Positions 24,146 through 35,231 are shown, counted from the first letter of the stretch. The stretch is DNA of 64,000 nt from Acheta domesticus (GCA_031308135.1 JAHLJT010002884.1:1-64000), one strand, 5' to 3'. Translations and numbers: made by a program. Notes: generated by a model not told the origin, from the letters alone.

Positions 24146-24158
24146 AAATCAAATGTGA
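24146..24158. repeat. Target-site duplication, right copy (RTE-like LINE)
   Basis: AAATCAAATGTGA directly after the GAA-rich tail, identical to 20928-20940. Confidence 0.85.
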
Positions 24159-24669
24159 AAGAAAAATTGAATAAATCGAGGCCCATAATTTAGTATGAAC
24201 TCTTAATTCATTGGAATAATTTCTTAATACGTACGCGGCATCTATGTCATACGATGGCTATTTGAGAAGTTATTCCGAGAATATCATTGTCGAACGGCAA
24301 CATGAATGAGACAGTTAAGCGGTTTTATTTACTTAAAGTTAATGTTACAAAGTCTCTACATCAAATATAATAGTATATTCACGAGGGGAAGAATATATGC
24401 ACAGATATGCATAATGTACTGATATCGTAGTTTCGAATGCATTCGTAATGTAATATGTTTGATGGCCTTTATTTCAGGATGTTCAATTTGTGTGACATTA
24501 TTCCCGCTTGTCGGTTTAATGTGCTGGAAATAATGGGAGAAAGTATGTGCTGTTGTAACATTATTAGTTGTAATATATTCTCCAAAACGACAAAAAACGT
24601 AACACGTATTGAATGAAATATTCGTGGAGACGGAGATTCGGTTTGCATCGAGTAATTGCAAAAGCTCAC
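24159..24669. other. AT-rich DNA downstream of the IR exon (intron on the minus strand)
   Basis: On the minus strand this begins with the GTGAGC donor of the ionotropic receptor exon, so it is probably intron. I recognised no following exon. The RTE-like LINE beyond it would then lie within the same intron; that is inference. Confidence 0.45.
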
Positions 24670-25025
24670 CTTGGTATCGAAATAAAAGTTGAGCGACAAG
24701 GAAGTGTAGGTACCCCAGTAGAAGCCCGCGTCGACGAACTGCTGCAGGGAGTCGACGGGCGGCGGGAACTGCGGCGCGGTGAGGTGCGCCAACAGCCCGC
24801 TGTTGCACGCCGTCACCAGGAGGACGGCCACGACGTTCCAGCAGAAGAGCAGCGCGCGGCGCAGGGCGTGTCGCGGCGCGGGGAAGGGCGGGGGGTTGGC
24901 GGTTGCCAGCAGCACGCCCAGCGCCTCCAGCAGCCCCCCGCGGCCGCCCGCCATCGCCTGGCGGCGCCGCCACGCCCACGCCCGCCCACGCCCTCGCCCT
25001 CGCGCTGCTCCTGGCCCCGCGCGCC
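24670..25025 (-). CDS. Ionotropic receptor (IR) family exon: pore, M3 and start of S2
   Basis: IRs are chemosensory cation channels related to ionotropic glutamate receptors and act in sensory-neuron membranes. On the minus strand the exon runs from a TGTGCAG acceptor (ending 25026) to a GTGAGC donor (from 24669). It encodes a pore-like stretch (GGLLEALGVLLATANPPP), a hydrophobic M3 helix (LLFCWNVVAVLLVTACNSG) where glutamate receptors have SYTANLAAF, and the typical following segment LTAPQFPPPVDSLQQFV ending FYWG. Arthropod divergent IRs carry just this pattern. The exon is open throughout and much richer in GC than its flanks. The first ~25 residues (Arg/Gly-rich) are less certain. Upstream and downstream exons were not found, so this is a partial gene or an exon with very long introns. 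Confidence 0.72.
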
Positions 25026-25202
25026 CTGCACACGCAGCGACAAGACGCGTTAGCGCCCCTTCACTCAGCAGCGCTTCCAAGTGGCGCCTCTGATAAAGCA
25101 CGCCCATCTCCGCCCACGCCCTCACCCTTGCAATCCTCCTGTTAGACACGTTAGTTAGTGCTTGTCAGGTGGTTCACACTCTAAAAAATGTGAAACTCAA
25201 AA

Positions 25203-25715
25203 ATTGACTGATTATTTTTTAGTGAGTCGAGGAGCGTCAATTGCTAAGGGCATTAGTCACGTTAGTTTATTGCATGTTATCCTCGGGAGATGACAATGAT
25301 CTTTCCCAGCTCGATGGTGAAATCCTAACGTCGCTTAGAGGGGTTTTCCCTAACCAGGTATCTGCCAATAGCGAGGCACCGCCCCAGCTGGGACAAGCTC
25401 TAAGCTCCCGACCGACCCCCTGGCAAGTGTGGTTGTGTAGTGCACGTTAGCATAAGTAAGTAAATGATGAGGATAAGTCAAAGAAGAAAAAATGATCGCA
25501 CGTTATCTGTGGCCCGTTTGTTAGGAAAACGCTCGGACTTTCGTTTGGTGATGATCGGAGAACCACGGAAAACTACCGATGAGAGCAGCCGCTCACTAGA
25601 TTTCTCATCCAGACAGCAACTGAATTCGACCTAGCTACTGTCGGATATGGTACCTCTGTCAGAACTCAAACCTAGAACCTCCTGATCAAAGGCACTGCAA
25701 TGACGTCAATTAAGT
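25203..25715 (-). mobile_element. tRNA-headed SINE copy 1
   Basis: Read on the minus strand, this starts near 25715 with a region around AGGTTCTAGGTTTGAG that resembles a tRNA B box. It ends near 25203 in an AAT/AATC-like tail. The body matches the copies at 40212, 43898 and 44833, for example CTAGCTCCC-type sequence and the GAGCAGCCG block near 25585. About 0.5 kb long, with no coding capacity seen. Confidence 0.7.
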
Positions 25716-25837
25716 CCCTTCTCCAGGTGCACCCTAAAAAAGGGGTGCACCTTCAACAGTGGCGCACGCTCCACAACGACCAAAGATAAAACACTTTTTC
25801 AGATTGTAGGCGATTAAAGAATCACACAAAACAGAAC

Positions 25838-25975
25838 TAGTGGTGCCACAGAATGGCACAGACTTTCCCGTATTAGTTTTCTATTTCCTTGGGTCTTCGC
25901 TAGCTATTCGAAATTCCTGCATACTCTTTCTTGCCAGCTACCATCTATCACCGACAAAAGTACACCCCATATCAC
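25838..25975 (+). repeat. ACTAGTGGTGC-family 5'-end fragment
   Basis: It starts ACTAGTGGTGCCACAGAATG and continues through the same order of motifs as the full copies (CTTGGGTCTTCGCTAGCTAT, then CCATCTATCACCG). It then breaks off into unrelated GC-rich sequence. Confidence 0.82.
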
Positions 25976-26400
25976 AGAATATGCAATGTGTCCAGTGCGG
26001 CCAAATGTGGCCTTTCCACAGCTTGGACAACCACGCCTGGGCACTCGACCAATCCTGGAGTCTAGGCAAAGCGGCTCTTCTCATTGGCTTTTGCGCCAAG
26101 ATTGAGATACTTCCCCCTTCCTCCCCTTGAAGATTTTCCTCCTCGTTATCTCAGAGGGGCGGAGCAATTTTTGAGGTGATTGACGTCGGCGTCGCTGCTT
26201 CGCTATCGGGGAGGGAAGCAGTAAAAGAAGGGGAGGGGAGAGAGGGAGTAAGAGCAATAAGAGGAGTGGTTATTCAGGCGAAACGGATTGCTGAGCGCGT
26301 GCGCGAGACACCCACCCCCACCTGGACGCTGGCCCTGTGGACGCTGACGACCCACGCGCGGTCACGGGAAAGAGCAATGAAATTCTTATCGAATTCTTTA
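25976..26400. other. GC-rich stretch without recognised gene
   Basis: It contains a CCAAT-like and a G-rich region (GGGGAGGGGAGAGAGGG near 26240). It could be promoter-like for the gene represented by the exon at 26748, but I see no direct proof. Confidence 0.35.
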
Positions 26401-26747
26401 TACATAAATAGCAAATGCGAATATAAATACCAAATTTTTTTTTTATTTGTGGAAATCTTCACTAAAGTTAAATTTTTATTAACTATTTTGAATAACCACC
26501 TGTAAAAAGAAGAATAAATTAAATTAAAAGTAAGAAATTAAGTCCAAAAATGTTACGATTCGATGTAATTTTCTTAAAACGAGCTATTAAGAAAGTAACA
26601 AAAACGTCTTTAAGGGTCTTAAACTTTAAAGGTACTGAGTTTGTAGCTAAGAAATTTGAATCCCGTTACAATTTTCCAGTTAAAATGTTTAAATGGAACG
26701 CAGGTGTTCTCGAAGATGCTATTTTCACAACTTATATTATGTTTTAG

Positions 26748-26855
26748 TGTGACCTCTATAAACAGTGTCTGAAGAATTTTGTTCGATTGGAGGAGCTCCA
26801 TCGCAATCCAAAGAAATGCTTGGAAACTCACTTTACCACGGTTATCGATATTCAA
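26748..26855 (+). CDS. Probable 36-codon exon of an unidentified host gene
   Basis: A 108-base open segment is bounded by a TTATATTATGTTTTAG acceptor and a GTAAGG donor, with codon phase 0 at both sides. It encodes a well-behaved amphipathic helical stretch, including CDLYKQCLKNF, RLEELHRNPKKCLE and THFTTVIDIQ. Codon content and residue mix look like conserved protein rather than chance. The junctions are consensus, and the upstream frame is closed by the acceptor's own TAG. I do not recognise the protein. No partner exon was found nearby, which fits the long introns of large insect genomes. Confidence 0.55.
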
Positions 26856-28150
26856 GTAAGGCACCGTTTTATTCACACGAATCACACCGTCCTTGTTTTC
26901 TGTTGTTTTGTGAAATAATTTTAGCCTTTGTAAGCTATAGGCATGAGGAATATTTTCAGCATAGATAAGGAATCCCAATACAATAAGGTCAATCAAACAT
27001 TATAATTCATTTAATTTTAGAGAGACACCTACAACATCATTGTTTTCATGAACTCGCAAGCCCTTAAATCCGAACAATAGATCTTTCTTTATTATTTACA
27101 CAAAATTCTACTTCATAGTTTCTTAAAATAAACGAAACGTGAATTGTGCTTAATCACCTTAACAATTGCGTAGTGCAATATTATTGGCAAAATTGTCAGA
27201 AAAGATATGACAAATATAAAGATTGATTTTAAATCATATGATGATTATGATTAGGGTTTAAATGCGCCTCAACATGTCATTGGAGCTCGTGTCAATCAGT
27301 AAAATAATTTTTATTATTTATAAATTGAGTAAAAATATAGTAAAGTCTGACTAATTATGAAATAAAATAACTGATAAAGAGAATGTTTCATGAACAATAG
27401 GAAATCAGGTCATAGAAGGCATTTTAAAAATCACCCTTATCTCTCAGATTAGATTATAAAGTTCATTTCCTCGAAGAAAGACCGTGCGGAGAGAGGATTA
27501 CCCAACAACTCTTTCAGAGAGTCGGCGAGGCGACGCCTTCTCCGAATACCGCTTAAATTATTGCAGTGCACGAGAACATTCTATGCGGTAAGGCCTGTTC
27601 ATTTCTCGCAAATGCGGAGTGGGTCACAACGCGATAAGATGTCCTTGGAAGAAGTGGCAGTGCCCGATCCGAAGGCGAATGAAAATTACCTCCTCGCGTC
27701 TTGAGCCACGCAAGATGACCAGGTTTTCATGGAGTGCTTGATCCTCGTGAGTTTAAAATAATAAGAATTCTGTCACTCTTTTTGCCATGCACGATGTAAC
27801 TTATTAATGTTAATGATAAGAGTAGCTTATTCATGTTACTCTATTTATGTTAATGTGTTTTAAAAAATCATCTGTTACAAAATCAGTGGTGCTTAGATAT
27901 AGTACAAACTTACTCGTACTATCAGTGTTATAATTGTAACTCACATATTATACTAATATTAAGGGGATAATATTAAAGTTAGAAATTTTCAGTTTTCATG
28001 ATTTTTCGGGAGAGGTTGTGATCAATTCCACGATTTATTACAATTTTTAACTATTTTAACGACGTGAACGCGTATACAAGGCAGTACTATCGGTAACCTT
28101 GAACGTGAGTGTACTTTATTCGCCAGTGTAAACAATGTTTCGTTTCTGAG
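26856..28150. other. AT-rich DNA, no gene recognised
   Basis: If the exon at 26748 is real, this is its intron. A GC-richer patch at about 27480-27720 has no open frame that I can support. Confidence 0.45.
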
Positions 28151-28158
28151 TATTATAC

Positions 28159-29140
28159 ATGTCAAATTTTGTACCAAGAAAAGAGTATTTGCGGGAAATT
28201 TTATTGTACTACTTTATTCAGACAAAATCTGCAGCTGAAGAACACAGAATTCATGTTGAGATTTATTGTGAATATGCTCTATCGAAAGCGACATGCAGAG
28301 ATTGGTTTCGACGCTTCAGAAATATTGCTTTTGATCGTTGAGATAAAGAACGCTCTGGCACCCCGAAAATTTTAAAGACGAAGAGTTGGAGGCATTACTT
28401 AATAAAGACACATGTCAGACGCTAGCTGACATCGCAAACCTATTTGAAGGCATTAGGAATGATCCAGAAGCAAGGACATTGGGTGCAGAATGAGTTTAAG
28501 TCCAGAGACGTCGAAAGGCGTTACCTCACGTGTGAAATGCTGCTTCAACAGCAGAGAAGAAAAGGTTTTTTGCAGCGTATCGTGACTGGTGATGAAAAGT
28601 GGATACAGTACGATAAACCTAAGGGTAAAAGATCGCGGGGTAAGATGGCCACGCAAAGACATCTTGCGCGAAGCGACATCTTCCACGATTTGAAGCTTCT
28701 CCTCTGCATTTGAGGGGGATCCGCTGGGTGCAATTTATTAGGAACTTTTCAAACGAAACGAAACTATCACGGAATATCTCTATCGAATGCACTTGATGCG
28801 CTCCTCTTGCTCCTCTAAAGAAAAAACGACCACTTTACGAGCAGAGACAGCTCAAGGTGACAGTGTTACACGACACCTCTCGGCTACATGGTGCAACACC
28901 GGTGAAAACCTACTTGAAAACATTTAAACGGGAAGCCCTGCCCCACCTGCTGTATTCACCAGACATTGCCCCTTCAGACTATCACCTATTACTTTCAATG
29001 GCACATGGTCTAGCGCAGCAGCGCTTCCATTCGTATGGAGATACCAAAAAACTGGCTGATTCTTGGATAGTTGCAAAAGACATTATTTTTGCGATGTGGA
29101 ATTTTCTGCGGTCATAAAATTGGGCAAAAGTAGTGGCTAG
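28159..29140 (+). pseudogene. Mariner transposase pseudogene 2 (different lineage from pseudogene 1)
   Basis: The amino end is the well-known mariner start MSNFVPRKEYLREILLYYF, followed by TCRDWFRRFRN. Then come LKALGMIQKQGHWVQNEF (about 28445), FLQRIVTGDEKWIQYD with the first catalytic Asp (about 28575), LHDTSRLH at the second Asp site (about 28865, where QHDNARPH is usual) and SPDIAPSDYHL with the third (about 28960). It ends near LADSWIVAKD and a disrupted tail. Several frameshifts and stops break it. The start and the SDYHL ending separate it clearly from the NAPAH/PCDF type at 19640-20760. Confidence 0.93.
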
Positions 29141-29253
29141 TGATGGGCTATACTTTGAGTGGTATATTGTATACCACATACTATAATAATAAAGCTTTAG
29201 TTTTTACACAAAAAACAGCAATAACTTATTTAAGCACCTTATAATTTATTGAA

Positions 29254-30540
29254 ACTTGTGGTGCTACAGAATGGAACAGACTTCCTCGTACTAGTTTTCT
29301 ATTTCCTTGGGTCTTCGCTAGCTATTCGGAATTGCCACTTATTCTTTCTTGCTAGCCACCATCTATGACGGCCAAAAAAATTTCTTTTGTCATTTTATTA
29401 ATTTTTTCGGTTTCTTATTGGTAAAACGAAAATATTAATTTAGAATATTAAAGAACACGAAAACCTAGCCCTAAATTGCTATTTTCTATGAAAAATTATG
29501 TGCCGTTTTAAAGAATATTGTGTTTTAGCGCTACTAAAAATACGAAATTTGAAGCTCATTTTCACAGAAAATTTTTGAGTTTTTAAAATACTTTATTTGA
29601 AGTTATTTTAAGCACTTACACTCACAAATATAATAATGTTTACAAATTGCTGGTAATGTGCATATTAAAGATGTGAGAGATCTTTCAAAAAAATTACTAT
29701 TATGTAATTTTTGAAAAAACAAAAAAATAACTCAAAATAAACTTTACGATATACTAAAGAGTGTAATTTGCATTATTCGTTACAATAGTTTAAAGAAAAA
29801 ATTGGAGCCGTTTTTGAGAAAATCTTGTTTTTGTAATTTTTTAATTTGCACATATTCCACGCAATATCGCACGAAAACTACTAAAATTTTGAGAAACATT
29901 TACATGACCTTTATGAAAGAACTCAATATGCAGAACAACTTTTATTGAAGAAAAAATCTCTATCTTCAATTTTGTAGTTGGAGAAAGACGTCGAAAAAAA
30001 TTCAAACTTTCACAATGTTTGAAAATTCAGAGCTGTACGTGAAAATCGGACCTATGCCATGTTAATAAGTGTAGTTTTCTCTATTCATACAAGAAAAAAT
30101 TTGTTGCCGTTTTTGAAAAAATTTGGAAAATCCCCGGGGGGCTTTACATAAAGTACCCCCAAATTTGAAAAATCTTTTTCAAAATCTCAAATCTTCGACT
30201 AAAATCAGATCGACCAGGGAATATCCATTTTGGAAGAAATCGTACGTATTGTTTAGGCGCTAGCGGTTTTCACAGACAGACAGACAGAGAGACGGACAGA
30301 CGGACGTTTTCCTTTCAATTGGGTTTTCGGTATCAAGGACCTAGAAAACAGGGTTTCTGGCTACACAACGTGTTAGGGGAATTTTTTCTTAATTTAGCAA
30401 CTGATTTTATCCACTTATTCGTTTTTAACGGCCCGGCAGTTATTTTTTTCCGCCAAAAATTGGCGATTTTTTCGGGCAGCATTACATAACTTTCCCTATA
30501 CTACGTATATCACTCCGTGTATACGTACGTATACGGAAAA
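29254..30540 (+). repeat. ACTAGTGGTGC-family copy, plus orientation
   Basis: It begins ACTTGTGGTGCTACAGAATG and ends in the hairpin-forming terminus CTTTCCCTATACTACGTATA with the perfect palindrome GTATACGTACGTATAC at 30519-30534. Midway it has a GACA/GACG-rich stretch (30270-30310) and then TTGGGTTTTCGGTATCAAGG. Spaced through it are recurrent AAAATTTGGAGCCGTTTTT-type motifs. No coding capacity was found in any frame. It faces the partial inverted copy at 31130-31585, so the two may be arms of one long-inverted-repeat unit. Confidence 0.85.
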
Positions 30541-31129
30541 GTAAAAATGTCTGGTCAGTATTATTGGAAATGAAATTATAGAGTTTGATTGAATTGGAAG
30601 TGATTGTTTAGATATTTTGGGTTTAATAAAAAAATATAGCGTTCTGAATATTGCGCTACGAAAAGTAAAACATTTCGAAATTTCATCTACAAGAAGTCAT
30701 CACCCTATTTATTTGAACAGAGTACTGCAATCACTTTTATTAATCGTCAGTCATGTAACATTGAGTTTCCAATGTGTATATTGGCGTATATACTGACATA
30801 TTTGTGTATATTACATTACATTACAGTATATTACAGTATCAGTACAATATAACAATACAGCATCCTGAGGGGCAGCCGTTTGTCAATATTTGATGTTCGA
30901 AGTGACTGGCAAATTTGAAACGCCTTTTTGGAGATGTTGATATTACGAGGCATTCTTACCTAGTAAAAACAAGAAAGAACTAATTATCAGAAACAATTTC
31001 ACAATTGTGAGTTTGAACGTATCGTCGCAATCGCAATTATCGTCGCACGAATATTGAAGATGTCTTGTGTAAAGCAGAAACCTTGCCTGTAACCTACTCT
31101 GTTGTCAGTGAACAGTGTATTAATTTATT
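30541..31129. other. Spacer between two inverted ACTAGTGGTGC-family arms
   Basis: Non-coding AT-rich sequence with short TATATTACATTACA-type direct repeats near 30800-30850. No gene. Confidence 0.45.
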
Positions 31130-31585
31130 TTTACTTTCTTGTTACGTAATACGTATATACGGAATGATATACGTAGTACAAGATATATTACTTGCGTGCT
31201 TGTCTATAGTTAGTTATATAATCCTATGTTAATTAGATTTTGAAATTTCAACGGAAATGCACGTTCATGGGTCTTCTGTTATAAAAAAAGAGTTGTTTTT
31301 CCAAATGTCTGACACTCTGTTCGCGTGTCTATCAGTGAACAACACTAATACCTAAACCATTCGTAGGATACGTAGTATTTTTGCCAAAATGAACATTCCT
31401 TGATCGATCTGACTCAACTCGAGATCCTACAATTTTTAAAAGAATTCTTTATATTTCGGGGTGCTTCATTAAAAAACTTCCGGACATTTTCAAGTTTTCT
31501 CAAAAATGGCTCCACATTTTTTCTTTACAATTCTGCTAAGAATAGAGTGAAATACACTGATGAAAATGGCATAGATAGTGTTCGA
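31130..31585 (-). repeat. ACTAGTGGTGC-family copy, minus orientation, truncated
   Basis: It starts with the terminal hairpin form ACTTTCTTGTTACGTAATAC (31133-31152) and continues with the complement of the family's 3' half. It includes the complement of the CTCAAAAATGGCTCCACATT motif near 31500. The ACTAGTGGTGC end is missing. Confidence 0.75.
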
Positions 31586-32226
31586 ACAAGTTACCATATG
31601 CATACTTTATTTTATTCCTTTTATTATAATCATTGAAGCACATCGCACCTCGCAACCTCTTTCCAATGCTTGTGTTGCAATTTCTGTTCAACGGAAGAAC
31701 ATGTCACAACAATGTTTACTCAGCACAACGCAAGGCAACGCTGAAATTCTCGGCATCCGCCTTCTACGAACTGCGCCTCAAACTGCCAGGCGCAAGCCGT
31801 TATGTCCGTTATATAATATATAAAAACATTTTAAGACTCCACTGTCAGTCACATTTGATGGCATAATTATTATAATCAAAATTCAAGCCTGTTTTATATA
31901 TTATATCTTAAATTCCCTTTCACTCTTACAATAACTACAGATATATCATTTTTGTTACGTTAATTCTCATTGGGCAGCGCCAGTATGCGCGCCAACGGTC
32001 GCTCTCTCTCTGCGAGCGAATTCAGTTCAAGTTCAGTCGTGTTGCAGTCCTGCTCGTGTTGAAATGTGAGGTGCACGCGACACACTCCACGTCGCTCAAG
32101 CGCGTGTTTTCTTTATATTGTGAGGCAATCACGCCTTTTGTGCTAGTGAACACGTTTAGTGTACTAGTTTTCTCATCTACAATCACGCTGCCCACGCACA
32201 TGTATTTTTCTCTCTTGTAAGGTAAC
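31586..32226. other. Non-coding DNA ahead of the minisatellite
   Basis: A GC-richer, CT-rich patch at 31970-32110 (GGTCGCTCTCTCTCTGCGAG) is followed by TTGTAAGGTAACC, a donor-like sequence. It could be an untranslated first exon or part of the unit that spawned the repeat. There is no protein evidence. Confidence 0.35.
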
Positions 32227-32965
32227 CTTGTGTCTTGGCGAAATGCAATTCATGCTCGCATTCATAACAGCCATGCTGCATATGTGTTATCATTTTAACA
32301 TTTTACAAACTGTATTCCTGCCAGTGCAAGTACTTTGTGCCTTGCAAGCTGTAACTCATGCTCGTATTCATAACAGCCATGCTGCATATGTGTTATCACC
32401 TTTAACACTTTACAAACTATATTCGTGCCAGTGCGAATAGCAATCATTGAACCTCGTGCCTTGGTGAGCTGTAACTCATGCTCGTATTCATAACAACTAC
32501 GCTGCATATTTGTTATCATTTTAACATTTTACAAACTGTATTCCTGCCAGTGCAAATACTTTGTGCCTTGCGAGCTGTAACTCATGCTCGCATTCATAAC
32601 AACTACGCTGCACATGTGTTATCATTTTAACATTTTACAAACTGTATTCCTGCCAGTGCAAGTAGATGTACTTTGTGCCTTGCGAGCTGTAACTCATGCT
32701 CGTATTCATAACAGCCATGCTGCATATGTGTTATCATTTTAACATTTTACAAACTGTATTCCTGCCAGTGCAAGTACTTTGTGCCTTGCGAGCTGTAACT
32801 CATGCTCGTATTCATAACAGCCATGCTGCATATGTGTTATCACTTTAACACTTTACAAACTATATTCGTGCCAGTGCAAATAGCAATCATTGAACTTTGT
32901 GCCTTGCGAGCTGCAACTCATGCTCGCATTCATAACAGCTACACTGCATATGTGTTCTACTAATT
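32227..32965. repeat. Minisatellite, seven units alternating about 106 and 117 bp
   Basis: The landmark CATGCTCGTATTCATAACAG recurs with its TGCTCG at 32253, 32359, 32479, 32585, 32698, 32803 and 32920. Each unit also has TGCATATGTGTTATCA, TTTTACAAACTGTATTCCTG and TGCCTTGCGAGCTGTAACTC. Spacings are 106, 120, 106, 113, 105 and 117, so short and long units alternate; the longer ones carry extra AATAGCAATCATTGAAC or AGATGTA. The array is too divergent and its spacers are too similar for CRISPR, and the host is eukaryotic. Confidence 0.95.
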
Positions 32966-33188
32966 TTACCTGCCTACAGTTTCCAGTGATGCTGTGTTCT
33001 ACATCATCAGATACTAGTGACGTTTTCCAACGAGGTCCAGTCCTTCAGCTACTGGTGCCTTCTTTCAAGTTGATATGATTTGTATCTCCCTTTTTTTCTT
33101 TCAGTGCATACATTAATGTGTTCTGTGCAAATGCAGCCAATGCATACTTCTCCATGCTTTCATATAGCATCCCTGTCAGGCATTCAGT

Positions 33189-34886
33189 TTAACCCGTCGA
33201 TGCACCGAAGAAGAATATTACACTTGAACACTTAAGGGGCCTCTGAGGCCCCTCTTCTAAATTTACAACGCGCGACGGAAAAAGTGAGGTAAATTTTAGT
33301 AGAATTAATAATAATGGTATTTTATTTCTTCACGTAGTTTACAACAGTAAGACTTTGATTATGATGTAATTTTTATTTACAATTATTCCAACAAATAAAA
33401 TATTTAGTGTTCTCCTCAAATATTTCTTTCACATTTTGTACAAACACACTTACTCTTTTAGCCCAATTTGTGCGGCCATAAATAAGAACAGGAAATTATA
33501 TATAAATAGTAATAAACCAAAATATTTCTTTAAATTTGTATTAATATTTAATTTAAAAAATCACTAACCTTTCCCGTTTACTTGTGGAAATTCTATTGCT
33601 TTCTCCTATGGATACACATTTGTGAATTTCAAAAACATTTAGGTGGTTCAATGTCCTTTTCTGTGTTTTGGGATTGTTAATTTGATTTTGCAATAGTGCT
33701 AATTGCATCAGTGCTGCAATATCTTTTACATTGTACGAGAGATGCATCAGTTATCGGTATGTTCGAGGTCTTGACGTATACTAGTCATCAACCATCTGAT
33801 CCATCACATTTACTCCAATCTTTGTTTTATTATATAATAAGGTCATTTATGGTTTCATGTTTTCAAGATCAATAAACTGCTGATTGTGATGTATGGACAT
33901 GTAAATAAATATATTTCCTTTTGCTTTGGAAGACAGAGAAAAATTATTAGACACATTAAAAAAATTTTTATGTTTTCAGTTCATTTGGGATCTCTTTTGT
34001 GTTTTGACATGAAATTCTTAGTAGTGTAAGTTTTTTTTGTAACAGGAACTCTGTGAGTAAGGATGTAAAAAAATATCCACAGAAATGTTGTATCCTACAT
34101 TCCTCAAGGGTTGGGTCCGTTCTTTCACATTTGCAGCCAAATCTTTCGCCAAGGGCTCGTCCTTCTGCCTACCAAAGTATTCGCTGCTGTTGAATGCAAA
34201 TCCGTTCTCCACATCACAACACCAGAATATTTTTATGCCATATTTATCAGGCTTATTCCTCATATACTTTCTGAAAGATCACCGACTTTTATTTGTCATC
34301 AAAGTGCATGTACATTCGAATGTCTTCGAAAATACGAATATTCATTGTTGCTGTGAAAAACGGATCATTTCTTTTACTCAAAAACAAAACCCTTCGATAT
34401 ATAATCAAGCTCTTTTCAATACAATTTTTCACATATTCACTGAAGTGAGATTAATTTTTGAAGGTCGCGACTTCCCGCACAATTTAGACAACGTATTCAC
34501 ACTTGTGGCAGATATAAAACTAGATTTTGTATTGAAGATCTGCTAACTCAAAAAAGATAGTGTCGAAAAGTGAAAGTATAAAGGAATTTCGTAGTCCATT
34601 GTCGATTGTGCGACATTTTTTATAAAAATATTTTCAACGAAGACACAGATCAAATAGGGGGCCTTTCAGACCCCTTAAGTGGAAAGTGCGACTACCTACA
34701 GAAAAAGCTAGATTTCTAAAAACCAATTAGTTACTGTCTACTCTCCTTGTAGTATTAGTAACAAAAATGATTGTATCAAAAAGATGTCAAAAAATATTAT
34801 TAGCCACAAGCAAAACACAACAGAATTACAACGATGAGAAGATGTTAAGGGGCCTCCGAGGCCCCTTAAGTGCATCGACGGGTTAA
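33189..34886 (-). mobile_element. Second piggyBac-type element
   Basis: TTAA lies at both ends with a perfect 17-base inverted repeat, TTAACCCGTCGATGCAC. Inside each end lies the palindrome GGGGCCTCTGAGGCCCC (33236-33252) or GGGGCCTCCGAGGCCCC (34849-34865), and a third related hairpin is at about 34656-34675. This repeats the architecture of the element at 2-2102 with different bases. A degenerate transposase lies on the minus strand. The ends are in far better condition than the gene, suggesting mobilisation by another copy. Confidence 0.93.
33420..34500 (-). pseudogene. piggyBac transposase pseudogene (second element)
   Basis: The best piece (34263-34018) reads MRNKPDKYGIKIFWCCDVEN, then LAKDLAANVKERTQPLRNVGYNISVDIF. 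This matches the KPxKYGIK to TTDNFFTS core of piggyBac, but the second catalytic region reads SVDIF rather than TDNF. Weaker remnants upstream (34500-34270) correspond to the FVENC...EYVTIDE region. A Cys-containing stretch near 33430-33460 (VCTKCER in one frame) could be the carboxyl zinc-binding tail. It is heavily damaged and non-functional. Confidence 0.8.
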
Positions 34887-35228
34887 TTATATCTTTGTTA
34901 AATGTTTTAAAAATGTTTTACTAAATCATTTGGTGACATCTCACAAACCCAGGCACCCTTCCTGCCTTGAGAAATCTATATTGGAAGGTGGTCCTTCACG
35001 AGCTATTGCAGGTTTTGTTAGAAGAGAGGAAATTCCAACACAGTCCACTTGCTCATCCTCCCTTCCTACAGATATATTTTCATGGTTATCTCTCAATTTT
35101 CGAAAATTATCAAAAATTGAATTCTTTGGGCGTGTACCTACAAAGTGGAAGATGGAGTATTCTAGATGAAATTAGTACGTCACAAAGAGTACTTAATAAC
35201 TATTATGTAATACTTTTAAAATGTTCGT
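34887..35228. other. Unassigned DNA between piggyBac 2 and the CR1/Jockey-like LINE
   Basis: Short open frames at 34870-35230 have no recognisable family. Nothing else seen. Confidence 0.4.
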
Positions 35229-35231
35229 AGT

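Noticed and set aside
24356..25053. Alternative long frames over the IR exon on both strands
   Set aside because: These are shadows in GC-rich DNA. Only the minus frame with LTAPQFPPPVDSLQQFV has family resemblance and consensus splice sites.
32227..32965. CRISPR-like array
   Set aside because: The units are long, near-identical throughout with no unique spacers, and the genome is eukaryotic.
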